From Scytalidium lignicola (lineage: Eukaryota > Ascomycota > Leotiomycetes), in NCBI GenBank assembly GCA_002812745.2, contig NCSJ02000370.1:1-40028 (forward strand): a stretch of DNA of 40,028 bases, given 5' to 3'. Position 1 is the stretch's first letter. Each line of letters begins with the position of its first letter. The notes beneath the pieces are model-generated. The model did no database searches, had not been told where the DNA came from, and was given only the letters and a program-made list of their open reading frames with translations. This document shows positions 21,648-32,629 of this stretch, in pieces. Made by a program: the position numbers and the translations under genes.

Positions 21648-23333
21648 ATGCTCGCGTTATGGGTATTAGCCTTTGTCTGGCTAACGTATTTGGTCATCTA
21701 TACGATTCAAACCTATAACACTGGTGTCCCCGGCCCTTGGTATACCAATCTCACTAGTCTTGTCTTGAAATATCACGAATTCACAAAACATCGACGATTA
21801 TGGATCCATAGACTACATCAACAGTATGGCCCCGTGGTTCGATTATCCCCAAATGANGGTATCTTTCTCCAACTTAGAAGGAATGAAAGAGATATACCAA
21901 AGAGGTGGTAGCGGCTACGATAAAACCGAATTTTATAATCTTTTTATGCAATACAATCATAGGTAAAAGCTTCTAATTGAAATAAGAATTCAGTTGGTGT
22001 GATATATTGTAATAACTATCTGATAGAACTATGTTTTCGACATTGAACAAACATGATGCAAGTTAATCCGTTTCCAGCTATACTGTAGTCAAACTAACAA
22101 CAGTAACAGCACTCGCAGAGGAAGAAGCTATTTGCTGAAAAATATGCCATGACAAATGTCATCAATTCGCAGGTGATCGAGGGCATCCAGCAAAGAGCAT
22201 TGTCTGTGATTAGGAAATGTGAAGCTTCGCTTGGTAGCTATCTTGACGTTTATGTATGCCATTTCATTCTCACTGTGGCCTTTCTTTCCATGCTGATAAT
22301 ATTACAGGTTACTCTTCATTGTTATGCACTTGATTGTGCATCTCATTTTCTGTTCAATCCAAACGGAACCGATACTTTGAATAATGAAAATGATTTCAAA
22401 CTTGTGCAGGAATTATCGTATCATGATAGCATAAAGCGTGAGTTAACGAAGTATCTGTTGCATATATCAACTTAATGCTAATACTATAATTAGAACGGTT
22501 CATCCAATATTATTGGCCAGTTGTCAACATATTACTCCCTCTCTTTAGTTCTAAGTCGATCCCTCTATCAAAGAAATATGTTTTAGATTGCGCTTATGAC
22601 CCTCAACCGAATGAGGCATCCCTTATGTCTAAACTACAAAGCAAATCATCCGATCTCTTGACAATCCAGATGGCTGCTGAATGTATGGATCATATGGCTG
22701 CAGGCATAGATACCACAGGCGACGGTCTCTGCTTTCTCATGTACGAGATGTCATTACCACGCTCGCAGCATATACAAGAATGTCTTCGCCAGGAGATAAT
22801 CCAGAACCCAAATGCAAAGTTGGATGAGCTGCCATACCTTGATGCAGTTATTAAAGAAGGCCTGCGGCTTTTCCCACCCATTCCCATGAGTTTACCACGA
22901 TATGTCCCGAAGAACGGCCGGACAATTTGTGGTTATGAACTCTCAGAGGGAACTATTGTCAGCTGTCAAGCATACTCATTACACCTATTGAATGAGGATG
23001 TATATCCAAATGCAGAATCATTCATCCCCAAACGATGGTTGAATAAAGAAAATGAACTCGATAGGAATAGACTATTCTTTGCTTTCGCATCTGGTGGTCG
23101 AGGTTGTATTGGAAAGAAGTAAGTGTGCTTTGTTAAATAATGCGAATAATATTTCAGGGCTAATAAATGGTAGTTTAGCGATGGTAGAAATGAAAACATT
23201 AATAAGAAATGTTTATGGGATGTTTAGGACAAGTGTGGCACCGGAAATGAAGGGAGATATGGCGATCGATGATCAGATTATTGCATCAAGACCGAAGGAT
23301 CAGACATGCTTGTTAATGTTTGAAAAAATATAA
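21648..23333 (+). CDS. Cytochrome P450 monooxygenase
   Basis: I spliced six exons: 21648-21962, 22027-22057, 22119-22253, 22308-22437, 22494-23118, 23174-23333, giving 464 aa if the N at 21857 is not counted. The protein has an N-terminal membrane anchor (residues 2-20), GVPGPW, RLSPN followed by EVSF at the N, the I-helix AAGIDTTGD (AGIDTT 273-278), the ExxR motif EGLR (325-328), FIPKRWL and the haem loop FASGGRGCIGK with Cys408. It should be an ER-bound haem-thiolate oxidase needing a P450 reductase. Skipping the N gives GAG GTA and restores the frame, so the N is probably a phantom base. Intron 2 (22058-22118) starts GCAAGT: a GC-AG intron, and the only choice that keeps phase. The subfamily is not assigned. 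The neighbouring transporter shares its promoter. Confidence 0.85.
22058..22118 (+). other. GC-AG intron in the P450 gene
   Basis: The donor is GCAAGT and the acceptor CGCAG, with CTAAC at about 22093-22097 as branch site. Joining 22057 to 22119 keeps phase 0 and gives NKHD followed by RKKLFAEKYAMTN. The nearby GT at 22062 (GTTAAT) would throw the gene out of frame. Confidence 0.75.
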
Positions 23334-23686
23334 CTGCTAGGATCGGGTAGGAGAATAAAAAGATAGGAGCTAGAATATTGGATTTGAGGTATGGAATAAT
23401 AAATAATATAAATTCCACGCTTCCTTTTCGCATAATCTCTATTGAAGTGTTAAAGAACTATATTCAGTGCCTCTAATGTATGATCTGTAGTGCCTATCTG
23501 AGAGTGTACTATAGCTGCGTTTTAAGACGGGTCCCTTTTGTTAAATTTTTTAGATCATCGCAATGGAATTAATTTTTCCCCTGTGTTGTTTAACTTAGTG
23601 GATCTCATCTTCGACTTTAGCTCTGATAAACTCCTCGTTGCATTATTTTACTTGTTTTTATTTTTCTATGTTTTAAAATGATTTAT
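23334..23686. other. Convergent intergenic region, no gene
   Basis: About 350 bp lie between the ends of the P450 (+) and the second regulator (-), AT-rich toward 23,650. It shows no coding pattern. If the regulator was once longer, its lost C-terminal part should be here, but no frame continues it. Confidence 0.45.
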
Positions 23687-24817
23687 TTATATATCAGCAA
23701 GAAATCTGGTCAAATTAGCATGTGCTAAAAGTTCATCGGGCACAGAAATGAAATGGAGACGGGTATTGTGGAGGATGGAAGAGTTGCGATCAATCCAGAC
23801 GCATATCTTTGCTAACATGCCACTTAAACCTAAAGAATGAAGGCCGCCCCGTAATTCGATCATCTTTACAAGGCCTTCCATATGCATTTCATATGTGTCT
23901 AGCTCTCCAAACATTGCTTCATAACTAGCCATCTTTGCCACGGCACCAATTAGCTGGTCGGTTGGGCCTTCAGCCGCAAGAGCATCGCCTAGTAGACAGA
24001 TGGCGTTTGATTTGAGCTTCAATAGGCCAAGTCCGTGTTCAAATGAGCCCAGAAGTGAAACGAAATGAGATGCCGCAATTAGCATGATAACCTGGAATGT
24101 TGCAGCTTCGGTAAGGACAAGTGGAAACCATCTGGTTCTGAGTAGTCCAGGCTTATCTGGTTCATCCAGTTCTGGCATGTCAATAGCCATATTAACGAGA
24201 TCTAATGTGGTTAGACATGATCAGCTGATAAGGTGTTTCCAAGGGGACTGAAAGAAGGACTAACAATGATCGACTAATCTAGGAATGAAAGGTTCATAAG
24301 GTACGGGATACGTTCTAAATGGGTCAACTCGACCTTGTCCTAGGATCATCATCGCAGGGCCGGGTGATAGATCGGTTGTTTGCCTTGATGTTTTGTTGGA
24401 GAGAAATTCAATGTTAGGTTGAGGCTGGCTGAGGATAATGAATTCACTGTATCTAGTGGCCTTGCGCCTGCGTTTTCGAGCAGGTTGTGCGCGAATATGA
24501 TGCTTGAATACCTGACTGTTGTCTAGATTCTGATAACATGCAGCGTGAGAACGGACTGCCTTCCGCTGATTGGGTTGTTTCAGGTCGCCTGGATCAAGGA
24601 CGGTGATAAAGTTTAAACGGGGATAAAGCTTAACTTGTGCTTGTCCCGACGTTTCCATTGTCTGTGATGTATCCGGATACCCGGCCTGTCTGAACTGAAT
24701 AAGGCGCGGTCTGAAGAAAAGGGATCGTGGTGGCCGTGGACCAAAAGCGTGATTTTTCAGATCCGGATCTACCAGGAACCAAGGATGAGTGGCAACGTTT
24801 AGTGTGCCATCTTGCAT
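23687..24817 (-). CDS. Fungal_trans-type regulator-like protein without zinc cluster, short C-terminus
   Basis: Two exons, 24817-24265 and 24201-23687, give 355 aa. The intron has donor GTTAGT, branch TCTAACC and acceptor TTAG. The N-terminal part has LNFITVLDPGDLKQPNQRKA and RSHAACYQ followed by a basic patch ARKRRRKATR. The second exon starts with the Fungal_trans_2-like segment NMAIDMPELDEPDKPGLLRT, RWFPLVLTEAATFQVIMLIA and AKMASYEAMFGELDTYEMHM. Proteins of this layout, lacking a Zn2Cys6 domain, are common in ascomycetes; their DNA-binding role is unproven. Relatives are usually 450-550 aa, and here the frame stops after NLTRFLADI with AT-rich non-coding sequence beyond, so the C-terminus is probably lost. 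The start may instead be the ATG of METSGQAQ inside exon 1. It diverges from the SDR gene. Confidence 0.65.
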
Positions 24818-25273
24818 ATTCTAGTTCGGGATTAGTGTAACTGTTCGCTAAACATTATTGGTCCGCCCTACAAAGTGCAAGGGCAGTACGTTGATTGACC
24901 AATCAAAAACAACAGCTGGCTCGGGCTCAGCTCTCCACAGTCGATGGATGCATCTGGCGGGTTGATCTTTAATATCACAGCCTTGATCTTGGAAACACCA
25001 ATCCGGCTAGGATCTCTCCCCTCGACGTAGAAAATGCTAGATTTTTATAAATGCTATCCAATCTTGGCATTAACTCAATTGGTCTAGTACGATATTCTCA
25101 ACGGTTCTTTAAAGGTTGATCACTCAGCCCACTATGAGAGTCAACATGTATTTAAAGCTATCCCCTCACCCTCGACTTCAACTCTTGGAACAAACTCTAG
25201 GACATATTTCATTAGCCAAGGAACATTTTTTTCTCTCTTTAAAAACGAATTCCTTCTTACATCTATCAAAAAT
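24818..25273. promoter_or_regulatory. Divergent promoter between second regulator and SDR reductase
   Basis: This 456-bp region lies between two divergent start codons. A TTTTATAAATGC element at about 25042-25053 and the CCTCGACTT 9-mer at 25170-25178 face the SDR gene. The related string ATCTCTCCCCTCGAC occurs at about 25012-25026. Confidence 0.5.
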
Positions 25274-26150
25274 ATGTCTCTTAAGGGTCAGGTTGCTCTC
25301 ATAACTGGAGGAGCTAAGAATCTCGGAGCTGAGATTGCTCTTTCACTTGCGCCACTGGGCGTTAGTCTTGCCTTACATTATCATTCTACAAAGACGAAGG
25401 AGGAGGTTGTGAAATTTGAGGCTACTCTCAAGCAACAGTTCCCATCAACAAAGGTTGTCTTTTACGAAGCCGACCTAACAACCGCGGCTGCGGTTGATAA
25501 ACTATTCGCAGATGTACTCAAAGATTTTGGAAAGATTAATATAGTGGTAAACACAATCGGAATGGTTCTGAAAAAGTCTATCGTGAGTATCTCAGAGGAG
25601 GAATATGATACGATGTTTGCGTAAGTCTATGTTTCCCTAGCATATGAGACGTCATACTATATAAAAGAGCAGAGCCTGACTCATAGACGTAGAATTAATT
25701 CAAAGGCTGCATTCTTTATTTTGAAAGCGGGTGCAGTTCATGTTACTGAAGGTGGCAAGCTGATCACGATCGTAACCTCCTTGCTTGCCGCCTTCACTGG
25801 CTTTTACACGTCATACGCGGGCTCTAAAGCACCTGTTGAGCATTTTACACGCGGTGTATCCAAGGAGTTACAAAGCAAGAGAATCAGTGTCAATGCTATC
25901 GCACCTGGACCAATGGATACTCGTAAGTTCACGTTATATCTTTCCGGCTCTCTGTCCACTAACATAAGTCATAGCGTTCTTTTATCCTCAAGAATCGCCG
26001 GAAGCCGTAGCATTCCACAAGAGCCAAGCGCTGGAGGGTCGTCTCACCGACGTCAAGGATATCGCACCTATAGTTAAATTTTTATGCACTGAGGGCCAAT
26101 GGATCACGGGTCAGACCATCTTTGCCAATGGGGGTTATACTACGCGTTAG
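25274..26150 (+). CDS. Short-chain dehydrogenase/reductase (3-oxoacyl-ACP reductase-like)
   Basis: Three exons, 25274-25620, 25693-25922 and 25975-26150, give 250 aa, the classical SDR length. Visible motifs are the Rossmann glycine motif TGGAKNLG (11-18), NTIG (93-96) for NNAG, catalytic Asn118 in INSKAAFF, Ser145 in VTSLLAAF, and Tyr157/Lys161 in YAGSK, followed by PGPMDT and the C-terminal WITGQTIFANGGYT. It should be a soluble NAD(P)H-dependent oxidoreductase acting on a carbonyl or hydroxyl group. For exon 2 I chose the acceptor ending CGTAG at 25692, because the upstream TAG at 25686 would insert two extra residues. It diverges from the second regulator, and together with the P450 it could form a short oxidation/reduction route (inference). 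It looks intact. Confidence 0.85.
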
Positions 26151-26374
26151 AAAACTCCATTGATATATGTATTTATTCGACTAGGTCATGAATGCCTTAA
26201 TTTAATTTTGTTGCAATGTATAAATGGAATTGACGACTTGATTCTCTACAGAAGTGGGATGAGGCCTTATATATACACCCAGTACTACATATACTGTGTG
26301 CCTGCATATGTGGTATCCTTCTAACAAATTTTACGATTTTCTTTAGCTACCTTGTATATAGATCCCTCCTCATT

Positions 26375-26893
26375 TTACAGTACATATCTGAAGTTCTGAT
26401 TATTCATATCTGACAAATCCTCATCAATAGAGTGTAAGTCAGCGTGTCCTCCCAATGCCTTGTTTCGCTTGGCATTTTCTCTTCGAAGCATTATATGCGC
26501 TGCGGTAGCGATAACCACTAAGCAACATAAGCAGATGCAGCTTCCTACAAATCCTGCGTGATATTCTGGGCCGGGAGAAGCATCGGAAATTTCTGGACCC
26601 ATGACATTCCCCGCACAATACCAGACAAAGGTAGTAACGCTAACTGTGACTTTCTCTGATTTGAATAAGTATCAATTCATCAATCTCGAGGATCACGTGG
26701 TATACTTACTTGTGTGTCCAGCAACATTTGATACGACCAGAGAGACAGCCAATCCACCAGCAGCAACCTGTACAGCTACCAGGAAGATCTCGGCGAACAG
26801 GAGTCCTCGATTGTTTCGGGGTCCTACCAAACAAATAATAGGCCCGACAATTGAAATAAGTGCACAGATAATGATGGAGAAATAACGGACGTC
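26375..26893 (-). pseudogene. C-terminal remnant of a Dal5-like MFS permease (ACS family)
   Basis: Exon pieces 26893-26710 and 26655-26375, separated by a 54-nt GT-AG intron, read FSIIICALISIVGPIICLVG, AGGLAVSLVVSNVAGHT joined to KKVTVSVTTFVWYCAGN, then two membrane segments and a cytosolic tail ending NNQNFRYVL. SNVAGHTKK and the ..FRYVL end are typical of fungal allantoate/Dal5-type anion:cation symporters. Only the last four or so of 12 TM segments exist. Upstream (26,894-27,300) the sequence turns into an AT-rich block, so the N-terminal two thirds are gone or destroyed. A complete member of the same superfamily follows at 27,304. Confidence 0.75.
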
Positions 26894-27303
26894 ATAGTAT
26901 AAACTAATATTGTTATCTGAGTTGACTTTTTATCTTACAGTATAAAACATTACTATTTTTACGAGCTGACGTTTACCTTATAATGTAAAACTACAATATT
27001 CTTATAAGCTAATATTTACTTTATAATACAAAAGTATAATTTTATTTTTATTTTTATTTTTAATACAGATATTATAAAAAAAACCTAATAAATTATAAAA
27101 TGTAAATAAAATTAAAAGTTTACATTTCGAAATAAAAGAGTATAAAATTTTCAAAAGATTATTAAAGAAGATTATTATTATTTTAGACAATTATTCTGGG
27201 AAAGGTATATAGTTTATTGTTGAATATAAGATTAAAAGGATAAACTTATAATAAAGAGAGGAAAATTAAGTTGTTAACTTAGCAGTATTAACTTTTAGTA
27301 AAG
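26894..27303. other. Small AT-rich block between transporter genes
   Basis: About 400 bp of extremely AT-rich sequence, with a TTTTATTTTTATTTT-like run at about 27042-27061, sits inside the otherwise normal gene island. No coding pattern is seen. It abuts the truncated Dal5-like gene and may be a RIPed insertion or the RIPed part of that gene. Confidence 0.5.
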
Positions 27304-29431
27304 CTAGCTTGAATTTACTAGTGTGACCTTAGCATGGACGGCCTTATTCTTATCGACATCGATTATTTGCATAACCGGGTTATCACTTTCTCTAGATGGA
27401 GTGATCAAGCCCTCAGATTCAACCAAGGCTGCTTTCTTTTTATCTCGCCAGAGAAGGAGCTGAATGGTAGCAGTCACACCAACTATAAGAGAAAGGGGTC
27501 TTTTCAGCACCACTCAAGTGGCTCAAACCATGATTAGGAAACTTACTCAGTAAGATTTGTAAGATGATTGACCAGAGATATCCCTTTTTGGCTGCTGGGT
27601 AGTCCGTTGTCTTCCATACAAAATTGGGTGCCTGAAAAGCGGTGGATTAGTTAACATAGCGCATATGATGGAATGAACTTACAACTGCTTGTACGACATA
27701 CGCCAGGTCGTTGCCCATTGCGACGAGCAAGGCTCTCTTCTCGGTATCAGCGGAGCAGATTTCGTTGATCCAGCTTAGGATGAGTGGACCAGCACCAAAC
27801 TGGGGAACTTTATGAGCAAGGCAAGCTTAATCATTCACAGGAAGGCAGACTCACACCAAGGTTACTAAGCCAGTAGACAACTTTGCGGCCATGGATGTTC
27901 TCGTACAGCGGCATCTGCCGCATGAGAATGGTGAAGATGAGCTGTGTAGCCGAGCAGCATTAGTTAGCTAGCGACTTGGATCAAATCTGATGATATGAAG
28001 GGCTATTATAACTCACAGTCATAACCGCACCGGCGTAGATGAAGGGCCAGCGCGCCCCGCGGCACAGTCCATCGGAAAGCCAGCCCCATATAAAAGCCAT
28101 AACAATGAAAAGACCGGTTGTAGTAAGCGGAACTGTGGTAGGAATGAAGGTTAGCTGACCCCTCGAGCCTTAAGCGGAGCGAACTCACGGTTATTAATCT
28201 GTGGCACTGTGAAAGAAGTACCGGGGACAGGAGGAGGACTTCTGTTGAAGCTCTTCAGCCAGTAACCCATGGCGGGTTGCGGCCCACCATTATTCCAGAC
28301 GATATACAGCAATGCTGAACATGATAGTCAGTTGAAACCCTGAATATACGGAGATATAGAAGTACACACGAAGAAGATAGGTGTGCCAGCTCAGCGAGAT
28401 CCTCTTGACCTTGGCCCAGGTCCAATGCTCCGTGCCAGCCCGACCAATGGTCTGCATTCGTTTCACCGAGAGGATGTGTTCGGCCTCAGTCGTCCACCAT
28501 GTTCTCTTGCCACCTTGAGGTAGATTGGGGAAGAACAGAAAGCCCATCAGAGCGAGTGGCAGCGTGATAATACCATCTACAATGAAGAGCCATCTCCAAC
28601 CTGCATAGCCTCCTACACCGCGCAGGTTCGTGTAGGCTGCTGCTTGCAGGAAACCGCTGAACAGTTGGCCAATCGACCCAGCGAGCCAGAATATCATTGC
28701 CCGCTTCCCGATTTCCCGCGGAGTATACCATGAACCGAGCAGGTAGTGAATACCGGGGTAAAAACCGGATCTATGCGGATGAGTTTAACTTTCAACAGAA
28801 CATCACGGTTAAGAACCAAGGTAAAACTCACTCAAAGAGGCCTACAAGGAATCGTAAAGCATAGAGAGAATGGTACGACTTCACGCTAGATGTGCAGATA
28901 GTAGCAATTCCCCAGCCTAGCTCAAGCTACAACATGGAGATCAGTCGGGGTAGAGAAGGAAGTGGGTATGAGCAAAGAAGAGGTACGCACCGAAGGGATA
29001 ACCCATCGTGGTGACACCCGAGTCAAGAGCAGGTTGGATGGAATCTGCCCGATCACATACCCAACTGTGTAGATAGACGTACTAGTCACTAGCTGATTGC
29101 TATACATCTGCAGATCCTCCTCCATGCCGCTAAGAAAGGCATTGGTAACATTGTACAGATCGAGGTTCTTAAGGAAGTAGCCGATCTGAGAAGCTATACA
29201 TCAGGACGCCTGTGATTTTTCTGGAGACAAGTAACTCACCGAGGCAAATGTGAGCACAAAAGCGTCTACTTTGAATAGGAGCCAACGCTGGTCCTTAGGA
29301 AGCTCCCATGTGTCCCAGATGTGGCCCCTCCATGTCTTGACAGGCTCTACAATGAGCTGATCCTGGGAGCCATTGCACCCAGCCTCGGCATCGGGACTGT
29401 ATATAGTGGTGTTCTCTTCTACCCGTCCCAT
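27304..29431 (-). CDS. Pantothenate-type MFS transporter (Liz1/Fen2-like, ACS family)
   Basis: I spliced ten exons: 29431-29240, 29185-28991, 28926-28832, 28770-28370, 28314-28189, 28132-28017, 27941-27855, 27799-27683, 27631-27547, 27482-27304, giving 530 aa with every phase consistent. Order: DAFVLTFASIGYFLKNLDLY, MEEDLQMYSNQLVTSTSIYT, IPSNLLLTRVSPRWVIPSLE, LRFLVGLFESGFYPGIHYLL, GSWYTPREIGKRAMIFWLAG, GYAGWRWLFIVDGIITLPLA, the central loop up to SWHTYLLPLLYIVWNNGGPQ, then NEICSADTEKRALLVAMGND and APNFVWKTTDYPAAKKGY and a polar tail. This closely follows Liz1/Fen2-type proton-pantothenate symporters of the plasma membrane. The substrate is from family resemblance. It is intact, with nine short introns. 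Confidence 0.85.
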
Positions 29432-31250
29432 GATGAATTATTGCAGCGCTCCTAACAAGGAATGCAAGACAATCTTGCGATCTTGTAAAGAACAAATGGT
29501 GCTGAAGTTGGGGCAGACAAACAACATATATGATTCTACACAGCATTCAATAAATCTAAACAAGGTCATTTCCTCATTGTTACTGGTAATCACGCCATCC
29601 TATTGGTTATCTGCTCGTTCCGTTCTGACTGTCATCTGCTCGGCCATCCCACATATGCTCGGCATCGTGTGGCGAATTCTACAAGATTGGTATTCGGTAG
29701 ATTTGATCTCTTCACCACAGATAGATAAGGAGATCTCGAATCAGAACAGTGGATGAGACACGCTGCTATCAAAGGTAGCGGACTCGAAAGATGTCGCTCA
29801 TGTGGTCATGTAGTCGCCATCTTGCGTCATCTCCAAGGATCTCTCCGTAATAGGTTACTTTGATTATTGTGCAAGAAGTGCCATGTATTATGTCTTCCCA
29901 ACTGCAGTAAGTAGCCCCCGAAGAAAACAATTGACAGCCGTATAATAAATCTAAATTAGTAAGAGAATTCTAGACCGGCCGAGCAGGAGGGTATCTATTC
30001 CCTGGATTTTAAGATTATAAGCGATCTTCTTAGGATTTCAATCATGCAGGGCTTGCTAATGTCTAACAAAATATAGTTATATTTTGGTAATGACCAATTA
30101 AGAGATTGCTCAAGATGTTTCCTCGCAGATTTTCCTTCATTGCAAGCACAGGAGAATAGGTTTAGTAATACAGACAATTGCACTAATATGCAGGAGGTTA
30201 CTTTGAACTATTTAAAGTCGTTGACATTGGCCGCTTGGTTAGGTACGATAGTACTTCAAGCTAGAATGTCACAAAATTTAAGAACTTATATCCGGCATAA
30301 TCCTAATCGCTCGACGCTCAATTTATATTCCTTCTGAAGTATGCCGTCTCGCAAACATGTTAAGCCCCTCCCCAAGTGCTCCTTATCCGCCTCGAATTCA
30401 ATGCAGAGGGGAGTGTTCAAAAATACTTGGGCATATCGAGAAGTCACACGGTGTATTGGGGAGACTATTACCCAACACCGACAACAAGGAATCAAACAAA
30501 TTGTATAGCAGCAGGATCAATCCTTATAGGTATCTGTTGCGGACTATATTTCGGGTTAACGCGATCGCTAGGCTCAGCCCTGATTGTTTCACTGCTTCTA
30601 ACGTATGGCGTTGAGACTCTACCAAGTCAGAGCACCCCAAAGTTAACTACTTTGCACCCCCATGTTAGAGCCTAGCATTCCACCCCACCTAGAACCTGAT
30701 AACTTTTGGCATCTCCTTTCAGAGTTGTCAGATATCACAGTCCGGTGTTCACCTGTCCTAGGTGGCTTGCCGGAATTCAATTTCTATGGCCAGGGCTTCA
30801 TAAAGCAATTCCTTAGACCCAAGCATAAGCACTCCATCATGTTCAGTGGCTTTATTCTGTGTTTATATATCTATTATATGGTACTAAATTGGTTATAAAA
30901 TCGAAATCGATAACTTATTGCCTGAGCTGAAGGGTTAGGTAATCTGCTGCATCAATTCTGAGATGAAATCTTCGGGCGGCTTCTCTCGGTGTTTAATTTC
31001 AATCTTAGCACAAGTAAAGAGGCAGTTCAGAATCTAGGATGTGTTTTCTGAAAGTATAATATACCCTCTCATCAATTGAAACGAAGATTAACCTCATTTG
31101 GTATTGTAAACTTTGAACTTTATGGTCAAGATTTCCAGCTAATTTGAATCTAGTTGACCACGTATGGAACTTGATAAAGACTTGGATCCAAAAGCATTAC
31201 TAGGAGCTTGTATAAAATTGTATAAAACTATAAAGAATCGTATAAAATTA
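29432..31250. other. Gene-free stretch with small open reading frames
   Basis: About 1.8 kb without a recognisable gene. Upstream of the pantothenate-type transporter it presumably holds that promoter. At 30376-30675 a plus-strand frame shows one hydrophobic segment (SILIGICCGLYFGLTRSLGS) but no family features and no flanking coding pattern. Confidence 0.4.
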
Positions 31251-31253
31251 TGC

Positions 31254-31370
31254 GTTGAGTTTGAGTTAAGTTGAGTTTCAACTTAAACTCAACTTAAACA
31301 CTCAAACTCAACTCAACTCAACTCAACTCAATTAAATTTAAGATAAATTGAGTTTTTGAGTTTTGAGGTT
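31254..31370. repeat. Inverted and tandem TTGAG/CTCAA repeats
   Basis: GTTGAGTTTGAGTTAAGTTG (from 31254) is followed by its near-complement ACTTAAACTCAACTT...CAAACTCAAC up to 31312, then about five tandem ACTCA units (31306-31330), and again TTGAG/GAGTTTTTGAG at 31349-31367. The first two arms could fold into a hairpin of over 20 bp with little loop. Confidence 0.7.
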
Positions 31371-32600
31371 TTTTTACACACACCATGCCGACCTTACTCG
31401 ATATTAGATTGTAAAGCGCATATATTACTGGATCTAGAAAGCTGCGAACGAACGTTTAAGATTAGAATATAATTGACGTTTTAGTGACTATATAAGTGGG
31501 GAATGCATAACTATTAAGGCATTATGGGCGGTAGTAGAGGATGAAAAAGGTAATATAAGATAGAAATATGGACACGATCCCTCCAGGTCTGCTTACGTCT
31601 TACTAATCTTCGAGTCTTCGTGAACTTCCCGCACCGGACTCAGTATCTTCCTAAAAGGCCGTTGCGAAAGCTCTTGTAGCTAGAATACCCTTAATAATCT
31701 CTACCATCTCGCTCGAGATATTCCATGTCTACACGCTAACTCCGGGAGTCCAATGCCGTAATCAAGGCCCAAAGGGGCGATTGTGATCAGAATAGAACCC
31801 GGGTTGCACTGGAGGTCATTTGCGCTTATAGCCTGGTGACTACTAACTTCTTAATCGATGAGTTGCTAATATGAATATATGCCGTTGATAGCGAGTATAT
31901 TGAAACCCAGGTCTTACTAGCTATCAATGTTGAATGTGCATTAACTTAAGAGTATCCACATACTAAGAAGGATCCTACGTTAATGACCACATTCATGTGT
32001 TTGCACAGCTAAAATTCTACCATATAAGATCAAGTGTATCTTCAAAGTTAAATCAAGCTATCTTCTTTTTATACTTGAAATCCCCCAAATCCTCACTTGT
32101 AGCTATACTTACCCGACAGCTCTTAATTTCTGGTCCGGAGGGTAGCTCGGTATACACAGTAGCGAAATCTGATGCCTTCATCGCTCTTGTCTTCTCAGCC
32201 GCTGAATCAACTTCTACGCGAGTGCCCAAGTGTACGTAAGTACGTGAGTACTTCATTGAGGCGGAAATTTGTTTCAGCATTGTCACGGCAAGCCACATTC
32301 GCCATCGAAAACAGGGGACCTTGCGTCATAGCTGGTGTTGCGCGAGCACCTATGCCGCCTTGCGATCCGGTACAAAGTATCCATGAAGTTGAGCCCTTCT
32401 GCTCTAGCAGATATGGGATGTTGCACGGTAAGTGTCTACAAAATTTAACTGTTGTCTAATTCTGTTATGCAGTAAAAAGTCTTACAAAAGTTTGATTCAA
32501 AGTTTGATGCTCATAAATTTACGCAATGTACCATATACTCCACCAGCTAGTAGAATTACTTAGCAGAATACGGGTCAAGTACATCGAACTCTTACCAGCA
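31371..32600. other. Gene-free stretch with possible remnants
   Basis: About 1.2 kb without a supported gene. A minus-strand frame at 32053-32298 (ASDFATVYTELPSGPEIKSC) has protein-like composition but no recognised family and no sensible exons around it. Confidence 0.4.
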
Positions 32601-32629
32601 GAGTAGATGTGTTGGAAAGTTGGCAGCTT

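Noticed and set aside
22062..22118. GT-AG version of P450 intron 2 with donor GTTAAT
   Set aside because: It leaves the frame one base out and gives a stop soon after; the GCAAGT donor four bases earlier keeps phase.
16671..26150. Known secondary-metabolite cluster with a backbone synthase
   Set aside because: No PKS, NRPS, terpene cyclase or prenyltransferase motifs were found anywhere in the window, so no known pathway is claimed.
29790..29920. Cys-pair pattern (CRSCGHV then CKKC) suggesting a zinc ribbon
   Set aside because: The two halves are separated by a stop in the same frame, a connecting intron would be under 30 nt, and no surrounding exons fit.
30376..30675. Possible small membrane protein
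   Set aside because: It has a single hydrophobic stretch, no recognised family, and another start and frame are equally possible.
32053..32298. Minus-strand open frame with protein-like composition
   Set aside because: I could not assign a family or connect neighbouring exons; stops close the adjacent frames.
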